54,713 bases of DNA from Flavobacteriaceae bacterium CRH. GTDB taxonomy: Bacteria; Bacteroidota; Bacteroidia; Flavobacteriales; Flavobacteriaceae. The stretch spans positions 1 through 54,713 of the forward strand of contig LMAJ01000029.1 of the NCBI GenBank assembly GCA_001507425.1, written 5' to 3'. A program made the position numbers and the translations under genes. Below, piece by piece: positions 16,004-23,317 of the stretch. A model generated the notes under the pieces. The model saw nothing but the letters and a program-made list of their open reading frames with translations. It did not search any database and was not told where the DNA came from. Position 1 is the first letter of the stretch. Every line of letters starts with the position of its first letter.

Positions 16004-16876
16004 TTATTTAATAATAATCTTATGCTCGTTACGGTATTGCGAGGCGCTTTTACCGGTATATTGTTTAAAGGATTTACTAAAGTGACTAAAATTATTAAAT
16101 CCGCTTTCGTAACATACTTCATTTATAGAGATCGGCTTTTCGGCCAATAATTTTGATGCGTGTACCAAACGATATTCGTTTACAAACTCTGTAAAGGTTT
16201 TATTGGATATTTTTTTGAAATAACGGCAAAACGAAGGCGTTGTCATACTCACCAAACTCGAAACTTCATCTATGGCAATAGCTTCCTGAAAATTGTCTTT
16301 AACATAATTAAAAACAACATTTATTCGATCGTTATCCTGTGTGTTCAGTTCGAGCGAAAAACCGTCAGCGTTTAAGATTGTATATTCTTCAGATGCTTCT
16401 AATTCATCTAAAATACTCAGAAGTGTCAGCAAGCGTTCAAACGGAAGCTGATTTTCCATCATTTCTATTTTCTTACCTATATGTTTTTTGGTTTCTCCAC
16501 CAAAAGCAATTCCGCCTTTAGACTGGCTCAAAATATTCTGAACCTTTCTCATTTCCGGTACTGCAAAAAAGTCATTCCCTAAAAATTCAGGTTTAATATG
16601 AATTACGGTTTCATTAATGTTTCCCGTTTGTTCATTCGTAAAACCACAATGAGGTAAATTAGAACCTATCAAAATCAAACTACCATTCGTGTAATAAGAA
16701 ACATGGCTTCCTATTTGTCTTTTTCCTGCGCCACCATTTATATAAACCAATTCAATTTCCGGATGATAATGCCATAAATGGGCCTTACTGTTGGCCTTTT
16801 CGGCATGCTTGGTATAGGTAAAAGAACTTCCGTATGAGTTAGTTATCACTTCAAGAGCGGGGGCGATTGTCTTCAT
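16004..16876 (-). CDS. AraC family transcriptional regulator with cupin sensor domain
   Basis: The 290-residue regulator has an N-terminal cupin-like sensor (LWHYHPEIELVYINGGAGKR, then SLILIGSNLPHCGF) and a C-terminal pair of AraC helix-turn-helix motifs: IDEVSSLVSMTTPSFCRYFK and SINEVCYESGFNNFSHFSKS, ending with the typical YTGKSASQYRN. The sensor type binds small ligands, often sugars. The upstream region carries a copy of the 60-bp element (core 16945-16958) also found before three tandem secreted-protein genes. This makes autoregulation and control of that cluster a reasonable inference. Nothing in the sequence proves it. Confidence 0.9.
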   Translation of the reverse strand: MKTIAPALEVITNSYGSSFTYTKHAEKANSKAHLWHYHPEIELVYINGGAGKRQIGSHVSYYTNGSLILIGSNLPHCGFTNEQTGNINETVIHIKPEFLGNDFFAVPEMRKVQNILSQSKGGIAFGGETKKHIGKKIEMMENQLPFERLLTLLSILDELEASEEYTILNADGFSLELNTQDNDRINVVFNYVKDNFQEAIAIDEVSSLVSMTTPSFCRYFKKISNKTFTEFVNEYRLVHASKLLAEKPISINEVCYESGFNNFSHFSKSFKQYTGKSASQYRNEHKIIIK

Positions 16877-16907
16877 GATAATAATCTTTAAATAATAATA
16901 GCAAATT

Positions 16908-16975
16908 TAACAAAAATACCTAAAATAATTCATATTTTAACCTATAACGGTTTCGTTACTGAGGATATTGCATCA
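16908..16975. promoter_or_regulatory. Operator-like element, copy 0, upstream of the AraC-family gene
   Basis: It contains CCTATAACGGTTTCGTTA, with the perfect inverted repeat TAACG-GTTT-CGTTA at 16945-16958, in a conserved stretch beginning near AACAAAAATACCTAAAATA. The same stretch occurs at 17171-17225, 18061-18116 and 18835-18888. Unlike those, no TTG-N23-TAATTTAG promoter follows on the plus strand. The element ends about 70 bases before the AraC start on the other strand. Confidence 0.6.
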
Positions 16976-17207
16976 AAACCAACAATCTGCAGATACTCTA
17001 AACTACTGCAATTTACCTATTTTTTAAACGACCCGTATTTTTATCTTTCTTTTTTTTTATATATCACATTTAATATCATGTTTTAATAAACATATAACAT
17101 TAATGTAAGAAAATTATAGGCTTTTGAAATTTGTTAATATTTACAAATCATTGAAAAATAATAGCCGAATTAACAAAAACACCTAAAATAATTCAAATTT
17201 TAACCTA

Positions 17208-17288
17208 TAACGGTTTCGTAAATGAGAATATAGCACATAAATAGGAAAATAGAGTTGTGTAAAAAAAGCCATAACCGAAGTAATTTAG
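17208..17288 (+). promoter_or_regulatory. Promoter and operator-like element of secreted paralog 1
   Basis: The palindromic core TAACGGTTTCGTAA (17208-17221) lies 33 bp before TTG (17255-17257), which lies 23 bp before TAATTTAG (17281-17288). The TTG-N23-TAnnTTTG-like arrangement fits a Bacteroidota promoter. The ATG follows 40 bases later. Copies 2 and 3 have identical spacing. Confidence 0.75.
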
Positions 17289-17328
17289 CACTGTAGAAAT
17301 CGAAGTAATAATTTAAAGATTAATAGTC

Positions 17329-17727
17329 ATGAAAAAGATTTTAAAATTTAGTGTAGTATGTGCAGTACTTTTTTCAGGAATGAGTACTTATGCAATTGAT
17401 GGAAATGAGGATTTTAACCTACATGTATTAAAAAACGGAAAAGTAATAACATTTGGTCTTAACCAGGTGCAAAAAGCAAACTTAGCAATATACGATCAGG
17501 ATGGTAATTTATTCTATTCTGAGAATGCTTCAGGAAAAGAAGGAATTTTAAGAACTTTTAGTTTACAGGATTTTCCTGACGGAACTTATTTCTTAGAAGT
17601 TGAAGACAATGCAAAAAAAGTGAGATACCAAATTAGCGTAAATAACGACGTTACAACTTTATCTCCAAAAGCAATTTCTTCAGTATATAAAGTTGCTGAT
17701 AAAAATACAAGCGTAGCAGTACGCTAA
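17329..17727 (+). CDS. Small secreted protein of the tandem family, copy 1
   Basis: The 132-residue protein has a signal peptide (cut after MSTYA, residue 22) and a compact beta-rich body of about 80 residues: HVLKNGKVITFGLNQVQKAN, LAIYDQDGNLFYSENASGKE, then FPDGTYFLEVEDNAKKVRYQ. This pattern (strand, IYD-DG turn, GTYFL strand, K--YQI strand) looks like a free-standing version of the beta-sandwich found in T9SS sorting domains and DUF3244-like proteins. A low-complexity tail ends in VAVR, and all members end in Arg. It is the first of four tandem paralogs, each with its own promoter and terminator. Possible roles are a secreted or periplasmic structural factor. No enzyme motif is seen. Confidence 0.85.
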   Translation: MKKILKFSVVCAVLFSGMSTYAIDGNEDFNLHVLKNGKVITFGLNQVQKANLAIYDQDGNLFYSENASGKEGILRTFSLQDFPDGTYFLEVEDNAKKVRYQISVNNDVTTLSPKAISSVYKVADKNTSVAVR

Positions 17728-17801
17728 AAGAGTTTATACTAGAATACAGTATAAAAATGAGGTTAGATAGTTAGTAAAGTAAAAAACAATTTTTTGTTTT
17801 G

Positions 17802-17836
17802 AAACAGCTCTTTGTGGTTATTGAGCTGTTTTTTTT
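17802..17836 (+). terminator. Terminator of secreted paralog 1
   Basis: AACAGCTC/GAGCTGTT with a loop of about 12 bases is followed by eight T. The same hairpin, including the loop TTTGTGGTTATT, is repeated after copy 2 and, slightly changed, after copy 3. The rest of 17837-18057 is AT-rich with a CGCAGAGAGCACTAAGATTT-type dispersed repeat and no gene. Confidence 0.85.
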
Positions 17837-18098
17837 GTGCCTTATTTTTTTTAAGATTAACTGCATTTTTTTTACCGCAGAGAGCACTAAGATTTACGCA
17901 AAGTTCGCAAAGTTTTATAATTAAAGCTTTCCGAACTTTTTCAATTTTATTTTTTTTTTATTCTTTGTGGTTCAATTTTATAACAAAGGTTTTTTGAGAC
18001 AGATTGAAGTAAATTAACAGTATCTTAATTCAAACAAAACATTGAAAAATAACAACTGAATTAACATAAACGATAAAAATAATTCAAATTTTAACCTA

Positions 18099-18179
18099 TA
18101 ACGGTTTCGTAAATGAGAATACAGCATAGAAATTGGCAAACAGGGTTGTGAACAAAAACACCTCTCTGAAGTAATTTAG
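18099..18179 (+). promoter_or_regulatory. Promoter and operator-like element of secreted paralog 2
   Basis: The core TAACGGTTTCGTAA (18099-18112), then 33 bp to TTG (18146-18148), then 23 bp to TAATTTAG (18172-18179), give the same geometry as copy 1. The start codon follows 39 bases later. Confidence 0.75.
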
Positions 18180-18218
18180 CACCATAGAATTAGAGCTATT
18201 AATTAAAAAAATAATATC

Positions 18219-18620
18219 ATGAAAAATTTAAAATTAAGTTTAGTATGTGCAGTGCTTTTTTCAGGAATGAGTACTTATGCAATTGAAGGAAATGGAGACT
18301 TAAATCTTCATGTATTAAAATCAAATGGCAAACTAATTACTTTCGCTATAAATAAAGTACAAAAAGCCAACTTAGCAATTTATGATAAAGATGGTTCTCT
18401 TCTTTACACAGAGAATGCGTATGGTGAAGATGGAATTTTAAGAACTTTTAGTTTAGAAGAATTTCCGGAAGGAACTTATTTCTTAGAAGTTGAAGACAAT
18501 ACAAAAAAGGTAATACATCAAATTACTATAAATGGTGGGGCTTCGGTTTTATCATCAAAAGCAATTTCATCTGTAAATAAAGCAGTTCCTGCTAAAAGCA
18601 CAAGCGTTGCAACACGCTAG
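18219..18620 (+). CDS. Small secreted protein of the tandem family, copy 2
   Basis: The 133-residue paralog of the protein at 17329 has a nearly identical signal peptide (MKNLKLSLVCAVLFSGMSTY). The same body follows: SNGKLITFAINKVQKANLAI, YDKDGSLLYTENAYGEDG, LRTFSLEEFPEGTYFLEVED, KKVIHQITI. The tail ends in KSTSVATR. Differences from copy 1 are spread through the body, so both are probably functional. The terminator and promoter are also duplicated, so whole transcription units were copied rather than the coding region alone. The function is unknown. Confidence 0.85.
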   Translation: MKNLKLSLVCAVLFSGMSTYAIEGNGDLNLHVLKSNGKLITFAINKVQKANLAIYDKDGSLLYTENAYGEDGILRTFSLEEFPEGTYFLEVEDNTKKVIHQITINGGASVLSSKAISSVNKAVPAKSTSVATR

Positions 18621-18687
18621 AAAAGTTTATACTCTAGTAGTATAATGAGGTTAGATAGTTAGTAAAGTAAAAACGTGATTGTTTTGA

Positions 18688-18722
18688 AAACAGCTCTTTG
18701 TGGTTATTGAGCTGTTTTTTTT
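18688..18722 (+). terminator. Terminator of secreted paralog 2
   Basis: AACAGCTC-TTTGTGGTTATT-GAGCTGTT is followed by seven T. The hairpin has the same sequence as that of paralog 1. Confidence 0.85.
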
Positions 18723-18870
18723 ATACCTATATTTTTCTGTTTTTTATTATTTATTTCAGGAAATTTTTTGCGATAATTAGAGCAAATAAAAACAAGCCAA
18801 TATTACCAAAACATTAAATAATAATAACTGAATTAACAAAAACAGTAAATATAATTTAAATTTTAACCTA

Positions 18871-18951
18871 TAACGGTTTCGTTAATGAGAATACAGCATA
18901 CAAATTAGCTAATAGAGTTGTGAGAAAACATTAGTCATATAACTAATTTAG
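18871..18951 (+). promoter_or_regulatory. Promoter and operator-like element of secreted paralog 3
   Basis: The core TAACGGTTTCGTTA (18871-18884) is a perfect palindrome. A 33-bp gap to TTG (18918-18920) and 23 bp to TAATTTAG (18944-18951) match copies 1 and 2 exactly. Confidence 0.75.
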
Positions 18952-18992
18952 CATCAGAGAAATACAACTAATAATTAAAAAAAACTAATGCT

Positions 18993-19397
18993 ATGAAAAA
19001 TTTAAAATTGAGTTTAGTATGTGCCGTACTTTTTTCAGGAATGAGTACTTATGCAATTGATGGAAATGAAGATTTTAATCTTCATGTATTAAAAGGTAAC
19101 GGAAAACTAATTACGTTTGCCCTTAATAAAGTAACAAAAGCAAATTTGGCCATTTATGACCAGGACGGAACTTTAATTTATTCTGAAAGTGCTTCAGGTA
19201 AAGATGGAATTTTAAGAACTTTTAGCTTAGAAGAATTTCCTGAGGGAATTTATTTTTTAGAAGTTGAAGACAATGTAAAAAAAGTAAAACATGAAATTAT
19301 TGTAAATAACGGAACTTCTGTTCTTTCTACAAAAGCAGTTTCATCAACTTATAAAGCAGGTTTTTCTGCCAAAAACGAAACTATTGCAGTACGTTAA
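18993..19397 (+). CDS. Small secreted protein of the tandem family, copy 3
   Basis: The 134-residue paralog has the shared signal peptide (MKNLKLSLVCAVLFSGMSTY) and the body GNGKLITFALNKVTKANLAI, YDQDGTLIYSESASGKDG, EEFPEGIYFLEVEDNVKK. The C-terminal tail is longer (STYKAGFSAKNETIAVR) and ends in Arg like the others. It is most similar to copies 1 and 2 at both DNA and protein level. It has its own promoter with the shared element and its own terminator. The role is unknown. Confidence 0.85.
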   Translation: MKNLKLSLVCAVLFSGMSTYAIDGNEDFNLHVLKGNGKLITFALNKVTKANLAIYDQDGTLIYSESASGKDGILRTFSLEEFPEGIYFLEVEDNVKKVKHEIIVNNGTSVLSTKAVSSTYKAGFSAKNETIAVR

Positions 19398-19458
19398 AAA
19401 ATTCATTTGTCCCAAGCATAATAAATAAGTTATAAAGTTACTAAAATGATTGTTATAG

Positions 19459-19491
19459 AACAGCTCACTGTGGTTATTGGGCTGTTTTTTT
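19459..19491 (+). terminator. Terminator of secreted paralog 3
   Basis: AACAGCTCACTGTGGTTATTGGGCTGTT is followed by seven T. It is a slightly diverged copy of the hairpin after paralogs 1 and 2. The following 200 bases hold only AT-rich sequence. Confidence 0.8.
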
Positions 19492-19691
19492 ATACCTTGA
19501 TTTGGGCAAAACCTAAATCGTTTTATGTAAATTGAAAAATTATTCTTAATAAATGATTTGGCCTCATTTATATTGTTGAAAAAAAAATAAAACCAACAAC
19601 ATCCACGATCCCAACAATTACGTACATAGTTCAAACAAAGCACAGAAAGAGTTTTGATTCAGCAACTTAAGACATTAAAAAATCGTTTTTT

Positions 19692-19725
19692 TTGCACAAA
19701 ATTTAATTTGTATTTGTTAGTTTTA
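19692..19725 (+). promoter_or_regulatory. Putative promoter of secreted paralog 4, lacking the operator-like element
   Basis: TTG (19692-19694) is followed after exactly 23 bp by TAGTTTTA (19718-19725), 33 bases before the ATG. The spacing equals that of paralogs 1-3, but the TAACGGTTTCGTWA element is absent upstream. Confidence 0.5.
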
Positions 19726-19758
19726 CGCATCCACGATTAATAATAAAATTAAAAAAAC

Positions 19759-20151
19759 ATGACAAAATTTACCAAAATGGGCTTAGTTGTTGCCGTATTT
19801 TTAACAACTATCTTTACTTATGCAATTGACGGAAAAGGTGATTATATCTTGTATATAAAAACCGGAAATGGAAAAGTAGTAAGCTTTACCTTAAACACCG
19901 TTGAAAAAGCAAATTTTTCAATATTAGACGAAAACAATACTTTGTTGTATGCAGGAGTTCCATCTTCTGATGAAGACAATTTAGAGATTTCTAAAACTTT
20001 AAGTTTAGAGGCTTATCCAGCCGGAACTTATTTCTTAGCATTGACTGATAATGGTAAAGTAGTAAAACACAAAATTACAGTTGCAACTAAAAAAGTAAAA
20101 ACAGTTGTGTTAGACGAATCAGTAAACGAAAGTCCTGCATTTCGTCGTTAA
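19759..20151 (+). CDS. Small secreted protein of the tandem family, copy 4 (divergent)
   Basis: The 130-residue protein is clearly related to the three upstream paralogs but more diverged. The signal peptide is MTKFTKMGLVVAVFLTTIFT, and the body runs GNGKVVSFTLNTVEKANFSI, LDENNTLLYAGV, EAYPAGTYFLALTDNGKVVK, HKITVATKK. The tail ends SPAFRR. It has a different upstream region and a different terminator, so it may be regulated separately. A decayed relative of exactly this copy, with the same tail motif, lies 4.4 kb away at 24590-24701. Confidence 0.83.
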   Translation: MTKFTKMGLVVAVFLTTIFTYAIDGKGDYILYIKTGNGKVVSFTLNTVEKANFSILDENNTLLYAGVPSSDEDNLEISKTLSLEAYPAGTYFLALTDNGKVVKHKITVATKKVKTVVLDESVNESPAFRR

Positions 20152-20174
20152 TCGTTTTTTGTCCCCCCAAACTA

Positions 20175-20206
20175 AAAGCATCAGCCGTAGCTGATGCTTT
20201 TTTTTT
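20175..20206 (+). terminator. Terminator of secreted paralog 4
   Basis: A perfect 11-bp stem (AAAGCATCAGC/GCTGATGCTTT) with a CGTA loop is followed by a T run. It also lies just beyond the stop of the convergent XRE gene. Confidence 0.9.
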
Positions 20207-20227
20207 GAATAAACTTCTCCGGAAATA

Positions 20228-20635
20228 TTATTTCGCTTTAAGTAATTTTTCTAAATATTCGATTTTATCCTGTTCCGCTTTCAGTAAACGTTCGTAAAGG
20301 TTTTTATTTTCTTCTACCGTTTCCATTAATTTATCTAATGGATTGAAAGTGCAAGTATTATAACTATTAAAATTATTATCCGAATCATTAAATGTATTAA
20401 AGTAATTAATGACGCCTTCTTCTGAAAAACTTTTAATGGCTTCAACCGTTACACCAAGTGCTTTTGCAACTTCTACAAGTTTTGCTTCATCAATAGTTTC
20501 GCTGTTTTCTAAAGCCGAAATAGCTTGCTGGTTTGTTCCTAAAGCTTGCGCCAAAGCTTCCTGTTTCATATCACGAAGTTCACGAATACGGCTTATTTTT
20601 CGCCCTATATGGTTTGGTTTTGTTAGTGTGCTCAT
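20228..20635 (-). CDS. XRE-family helix-turn-helix regulator
   Basis: The 135-residue protein has an N-terminal HTH_3 domain (residues 10-65): ISRIRELRDMKQEALAQALG, TNQQAISALENSETI, LVEVAKALGVTVEAIKSFSE. The C-terminal 55 residues contain an asparagine-rich linker (FNDSDNNFNSYNTCTFNP) and a helix likely to form a coiled coil (LYERLLKAEQDKIEYLEKLL), so it probably acts as a dimer. It resembles short stand-alone XRE regulators that are common in Flavobacteriia. No toxin partner is adjacent, so it is not an obvious antitoxin. The target is unknown. Confidence 0.88.
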   Translation of the reverse strand: MSTLTKPNHIGRKISRIRELRDMKQEALAQALGTNQQAISALENSETIDEAKLVEVAKALGVTVEAIKSFSEEGVINYFNTFNDSDNNFNSYNTCTFNPLDKLMETVEENKNLYERLLKAEQDKIEYLEKLLKAK

Positions 20636-21015
20636 AATTCAAAGATAATAATTAAGTATAAAATCCGGCAAAATGTAAAAAACATATTTTGCGCGGTACA
20701 ATACATCAAAAAATGATTTGATACCAAACAATCTATTTCTTTCTTCGCCGGGTTAAACAAAAGTACGATTTTTCTTTCTATTTAAATTGTATAATAGGAC
20801 TGTCTGCTAAGCGAACTAATGCCCAATAAAGGACGCAGATGACACGGATTAGACGGATTTTCGCTGCTATTAATATAAAAAACCGTTTTTTATCGGTTTA
20901 AATCCGTGTCATTCGTGTGCCATTCTCAAAATTGGTAGAAGTAACGGGTAGTCATTTTATATAAAGTAAATTGTAAAACGATTAACAAGATAATAAATTA
21001 AAAAATATATGCCTT
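20636..21015. other. 380-bp intergenic region with an imperfect palindrome
   Basis: No gene is seen. At 20822-20925 ATGACACGGATT and AATCCGTGTCAT face each other across AT-rich sequence with a central AAAACCGTTTTTTATCGGTTT hairpin. This resembles the GACACGGATTAGACGGATT-type dispersed repeats of Flavobacterium. The remainder is AT-rich spacer. Confidence 0.5.
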
Positions 21016-21333
21016 ATGGAAACAAATGAAACCGAAACATTATTGAGACTTAAACAATTAACTGCCTTACATTTAAGCACACTAAAACCTGCCAGTGACC
21101 AATCTAAAAACAACGTGGCCCAAATAGAGGTTTTAAATTATTATGAATTAGGATGCATCATTAGCAATATGCTAAAATTATGCATTTTGGCACTCGATCA
21201 CGACATGCATAAAGTGGAAGAAAAGAAAAACCAATCTATAAATGTGAGTTTGATTTTAGAAACTGTACTGCAACTGTTTCCCTTTGATGAAATGGAGTTT
21301 TTGAGTTGTATTGGAGAAATGGCTGGCGAATGA
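21016..21333 (+). CDS. Hypothetical protein, 105 aa
   Basis: The predicted all-helical cytosolic protein contains LLRLKQLTALHLSTLKPASD and a conserved-looking NYYELGCIISNMLKLCILAL followed by DHDMHKVEEK. The C-terminus is SLILETVLQLFPFDEMEFLS. The family is not recognised and no catalytic motif is apparent. Its last 27 codons recur in diverged form at 21668-21751, after two palindromic repeats, which suggests a local duplication or a decayed second copy. Confidence 0.65.
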   Translation: METNETETLLRLKQLTALHLSTLKPASDQSKNNVAQIEVLNYYELGCIISNMLKLCILALDHDMHKVEEKKNQSINVSLILETVLQLFPFDEMEFLSCIGEMAGE

Positions 21334-21473
21334 ATCTTCTGCTGATTTTGATTGCGCAACCTAATCGATTTTGATTATTGAATTTTCTTGTCATGATCGA
21401 TTAAAATCCATACCTACAATATGCTTCGTTCCTCTGGAACTCTTTATAAAAATTCCATTAAAATAACCAAATA

Positions 21474-21573
21474 TTGTCATTTCGACGCAGGAGAAATCAC
21501 ACTCGCAAATCGACATCCATTGGCGATTTTCTTTGGAGTTTCGAGTGTGATTTCTCCTGCGTCGAAATGACAA
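21474..21573. repeat. Palindromic element with perfect 32-bp arms (TTGTCATTTCGACGCAGGAG)
   Basis: The arms 21474-21505 and 21542-21573 are exact inverted copies around a 36-base centre. Both ends read TTGTCATTTCGACGCAGGAG when viewed outward. This is the best-preserved member of the TCATYYYGA-type family also seen at 141, 5584 and 10895. Open frames here (MSFRRRRNHTR on both strands) are by-products of the palindrome. Confidence 0.85.
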
Positions 21574-21597
21574 AACTATGTAAAATCATCTGCTGCT

Positions 21598-21662
21598 GCT
21601 GGCGCGAGCGTCCCGCTCGTGCATTCTTTGCGTTCACGAGCGGGACGCTCGCGGTAGCGGAG
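21598..21662. repeat. GC-rich palindromic repeat, copy 1
   Basis: GCGAGCGTCCCGCTCGTG faces CACGAGCGGGACGCTCGC across CATTCTTTGCGTT. It is strikingly GC-rich against the AT-rich surroundings. A half copy is at 23251-23287 and a full copy at 25406-25471. It ends at the start of the duplicated gene fragment. Confidence 0.85.
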
Positions 21663-21667
21663 GGGGT

Positions 21668-21751
21668 TTGATTTTAGAAACTGTACTGCAGCTGTTTCCT
21701 TTAGAGGAAATGGAGTTTTTGAGCAATGTTAAGGAAATGGTTAATGAATAA
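21668..21751 (+). pseudogene. Duplicated 3' fragment of the gene at 21016
   Basis: The frame encodes 27 residues ending LSNVKEMVNE and beginning LILETVLQLFPLEEM. This parallels the C-terminus LILETVLQLFPFDEM and onward of the gene at 21016, with several substitutions. There is no start codon or N-terminal part. The homology begins about where the GC-rich palindrome ends. Most likely it is the remnant of a second copy. Confidence 0.75.
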
Positions 21752-21961
21752 CCCAATCACAAATAAACAGAACACTCCCTACAGAGATTTTTAAACAATA
21801 TAAAATCAGTAAAATGGTAGAAGAATTATAATGCAAAAATCCTTACTATTGTAAACCAATAGAGAAAACTAAAATGTGATGTAAAGTTATTTTGGGCTTA
21901 AGTAAATATGTAAACTTTTTTCAGGGCGGGAAAACGAATGATGCACCATAATTTATAAAAA

Positions 21962-22657
21962 ATGAAAAATAAAATTTTAATTGTTTTATTACTTTGCCTT
22001 ATCAGTTGTAAAATGGATAATCGCAAATCTGCTACGGAAGAAAGAAAAGTAAATAAGGAAGAAAAAAAAGTAAAAAAATCAATCGACACCCTTTTTTATG
22101 ATGAACAAGGTGATACGATAGAAACACAAACCGCTCATCTTAAAAACAACTATAAATTAATTATTTTTCCGGCTAGAGACAAAAATCACGAAGTACTTAA
22201 TTATAGACTGATTAAGGGCAAAAAAGATAATACCTATTTATTACTCGATCCTTATCAAACAAATCGCCGATTTTATTATCAAGGAGTTGATTTTAAAAAC
22301 TATTTTGCTTTACACAGTAATGGCGGCGGAACAAGCAATTTCTATTTTTGGCTATATGATAAAGAAACCGGCAATGAGGTTTTAACAGGCATTACCGGGG
22401 ATTTTGATTTAAAAAATGAACTCATTTTGTATACAGATGAAGATGACGAATATAAAAGATTTATTTATGATGTTAATACAAAGGTAAAAACGCTGATAAA
22501 CCTGCCCTACGACCTTATGGATAAACACGAATGTACACAATATATCAATTCGCCTAAAACGCTTTATATTAAACGGGTTACAAAAAAATATTACTATTTA
22601 GCATTCGAAATTTGCGAACCGTTATTAGTAGAGTTTAGAGTAAAAAAAGCTAAATAA
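21962..22657 (+). CDS. Lipoprotein of unknown function, 231 aa
   Basis: It has a lipoprotein signal (MKNKILIVLLLCLISC) with the lipid-attachment cysteine at residue 16, then a strongly basic and acidic linker (ATEERKVNKEEKKVKKS) and a beta-rich domain. Notable stretches are NYKLIIFPARDKNHEVLNY, FKNYFALHSNGGGTSNFYFW and LYDKETGNEVLTG, reminiscent of small periplasmic beta-propeller-like or DUF-type domains. I do not recognise a family. It precedes the 21-bp repeat array by only about 20 bases. Confidence 0.78.
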   Translation: MKNKILIVLLLCLISCKMDNRKSATEERKVNKEEKKVKKSIDTLFYDEQGDTIETQTAHLKNNYKLIIFPARDKNHEVLNYRLIKGKKDNTYLLLDPYQTNRRFYYQGVDFKNYFALHSNGGGTSNFYFWLYDKETGNEVLTGITGDFDLKNELILYTDEDDEYKRFIYDVNTKVKTLINLPYDLMDKHECTQYINSPKTLYIKRVTKKYYYLAFEICEPLLVEFRVKKAK

Positions 22658-22674
22658 CCCACTTTGCAAAGTCT

Positions 22675-23240
22675 CCCGGCCCTGCGTTTGAGCCTTCGAA
22701 CTCCATGTATGAGGTTCGCAACCCCAAATTTGACGTCCTCAGCTCAAATTTGACGTCCTGAACCTCAAATTTGACCCTCCACTACCCCAAATTTGACGTC
22801 CGCAACCCCAAATTTGCCCCCCTATGACGTCAAATTTGAGGTTCATAACGTCAAAATATAATGATAGAACCCCAACGTTGCACCCCATGACCTCAAATTT
22901 GGGGTTAGCACCATCAAAATTGAGTTTTATAACCTCAACAATGTATATTGAGACCTCAACGAAAAATGTTTTTGGGGTAAAATATAATCAAAACCATAAA
23001 GTACTATAGTTTTATCAAGGAGCTTTTAGGTCCTACCGTGAAGTTTTTAGGTGTTAGAGTGAAATTTTTAGCCCCATAGGGGTAAAAATTTAGCTTCATG
23101 ACCTAAACTTTTAGGTCGACAACCTAAAAATTTACCCTAAGAGACCTAAAATTTTATCCTCGGCACCTAAAAACTTCACGGTAGAACCTAAAAATTTCAC
23201 CTCAAGACCTAAACGGAAGATGTTTTGGGCTAAAACGACA
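22675..23240. repeat. Degenerate tandem array with 21-bp period, about 27 units in two sequence dialects
   Basis: AAATTTG or clear variants start at 22726, 22746, 22767, 22789, 22810, 22832, 22853, 22874, 22895, 22916, 22937 and 22958. Spacing is 20-22 bp and mostly 21. Units such as ACCTCAAATTTGACGTC contain the palindrome TCAAATTTGA. From about 23024 the period continues with another unit, ACCTAAAAATTTCACC or its inverse (23024, 23045, 23066, 23088, 23109, 23130, 23152, 23173, 23194, 23216). Within the second block 23033-23053 is an exact inverted copy of 23164-23184. No long open frame crosses the array. Seen directly; the function is unknown. Confidence 0.85.
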
Positions 23241-23250
23241 TAGAGCTTCT

Positions 23251-23287
23251 GCTGGCGTTCACGAGCGGGACGCTCGCGCTAGCGTGG
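23251..23287. repeat. GC-rich palindromic repeat, half copy
   Basis: GCTGGCG is followed by TTCACGAGCGGGACGCTCGCG, the right arm of the elements at 21598 and 25406. The left arm is missing. It abuts the end of the 21-bp array. Confidence 0.8.
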
Positions 23288-23317
23288 GATATAAACTTTG
23301 GGTTTACTAGCAGCAAT

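Noticed and set aside
20228..20635. Antitoxin of a toxin-antitoxin pair
   Set aside because: The XRE protein has no adjacent toxin-like gene on its strand. The neighbouring genes are a convergent secreted protein and a distant hypothetical.
21391..21671. Two open frames beginning MSFRRRRNHTR on opposite strands
   Set aside because: Both are created by the perfect 32-bp palindrome, which reads the same on both strands. They have no other coding support.
22824..23009. 61-residue open frame within the 21-bp array (MTSNLRF and similar heptads)
   Set aside because: A 21-bp period automatically gives heptapeptide repeats in any open frame. Spacing of 20 and 22 bp breaks the frame elsewhere in the array, and no ribosome binding context is seen. 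It is kept only as an alternative explanation for the array.
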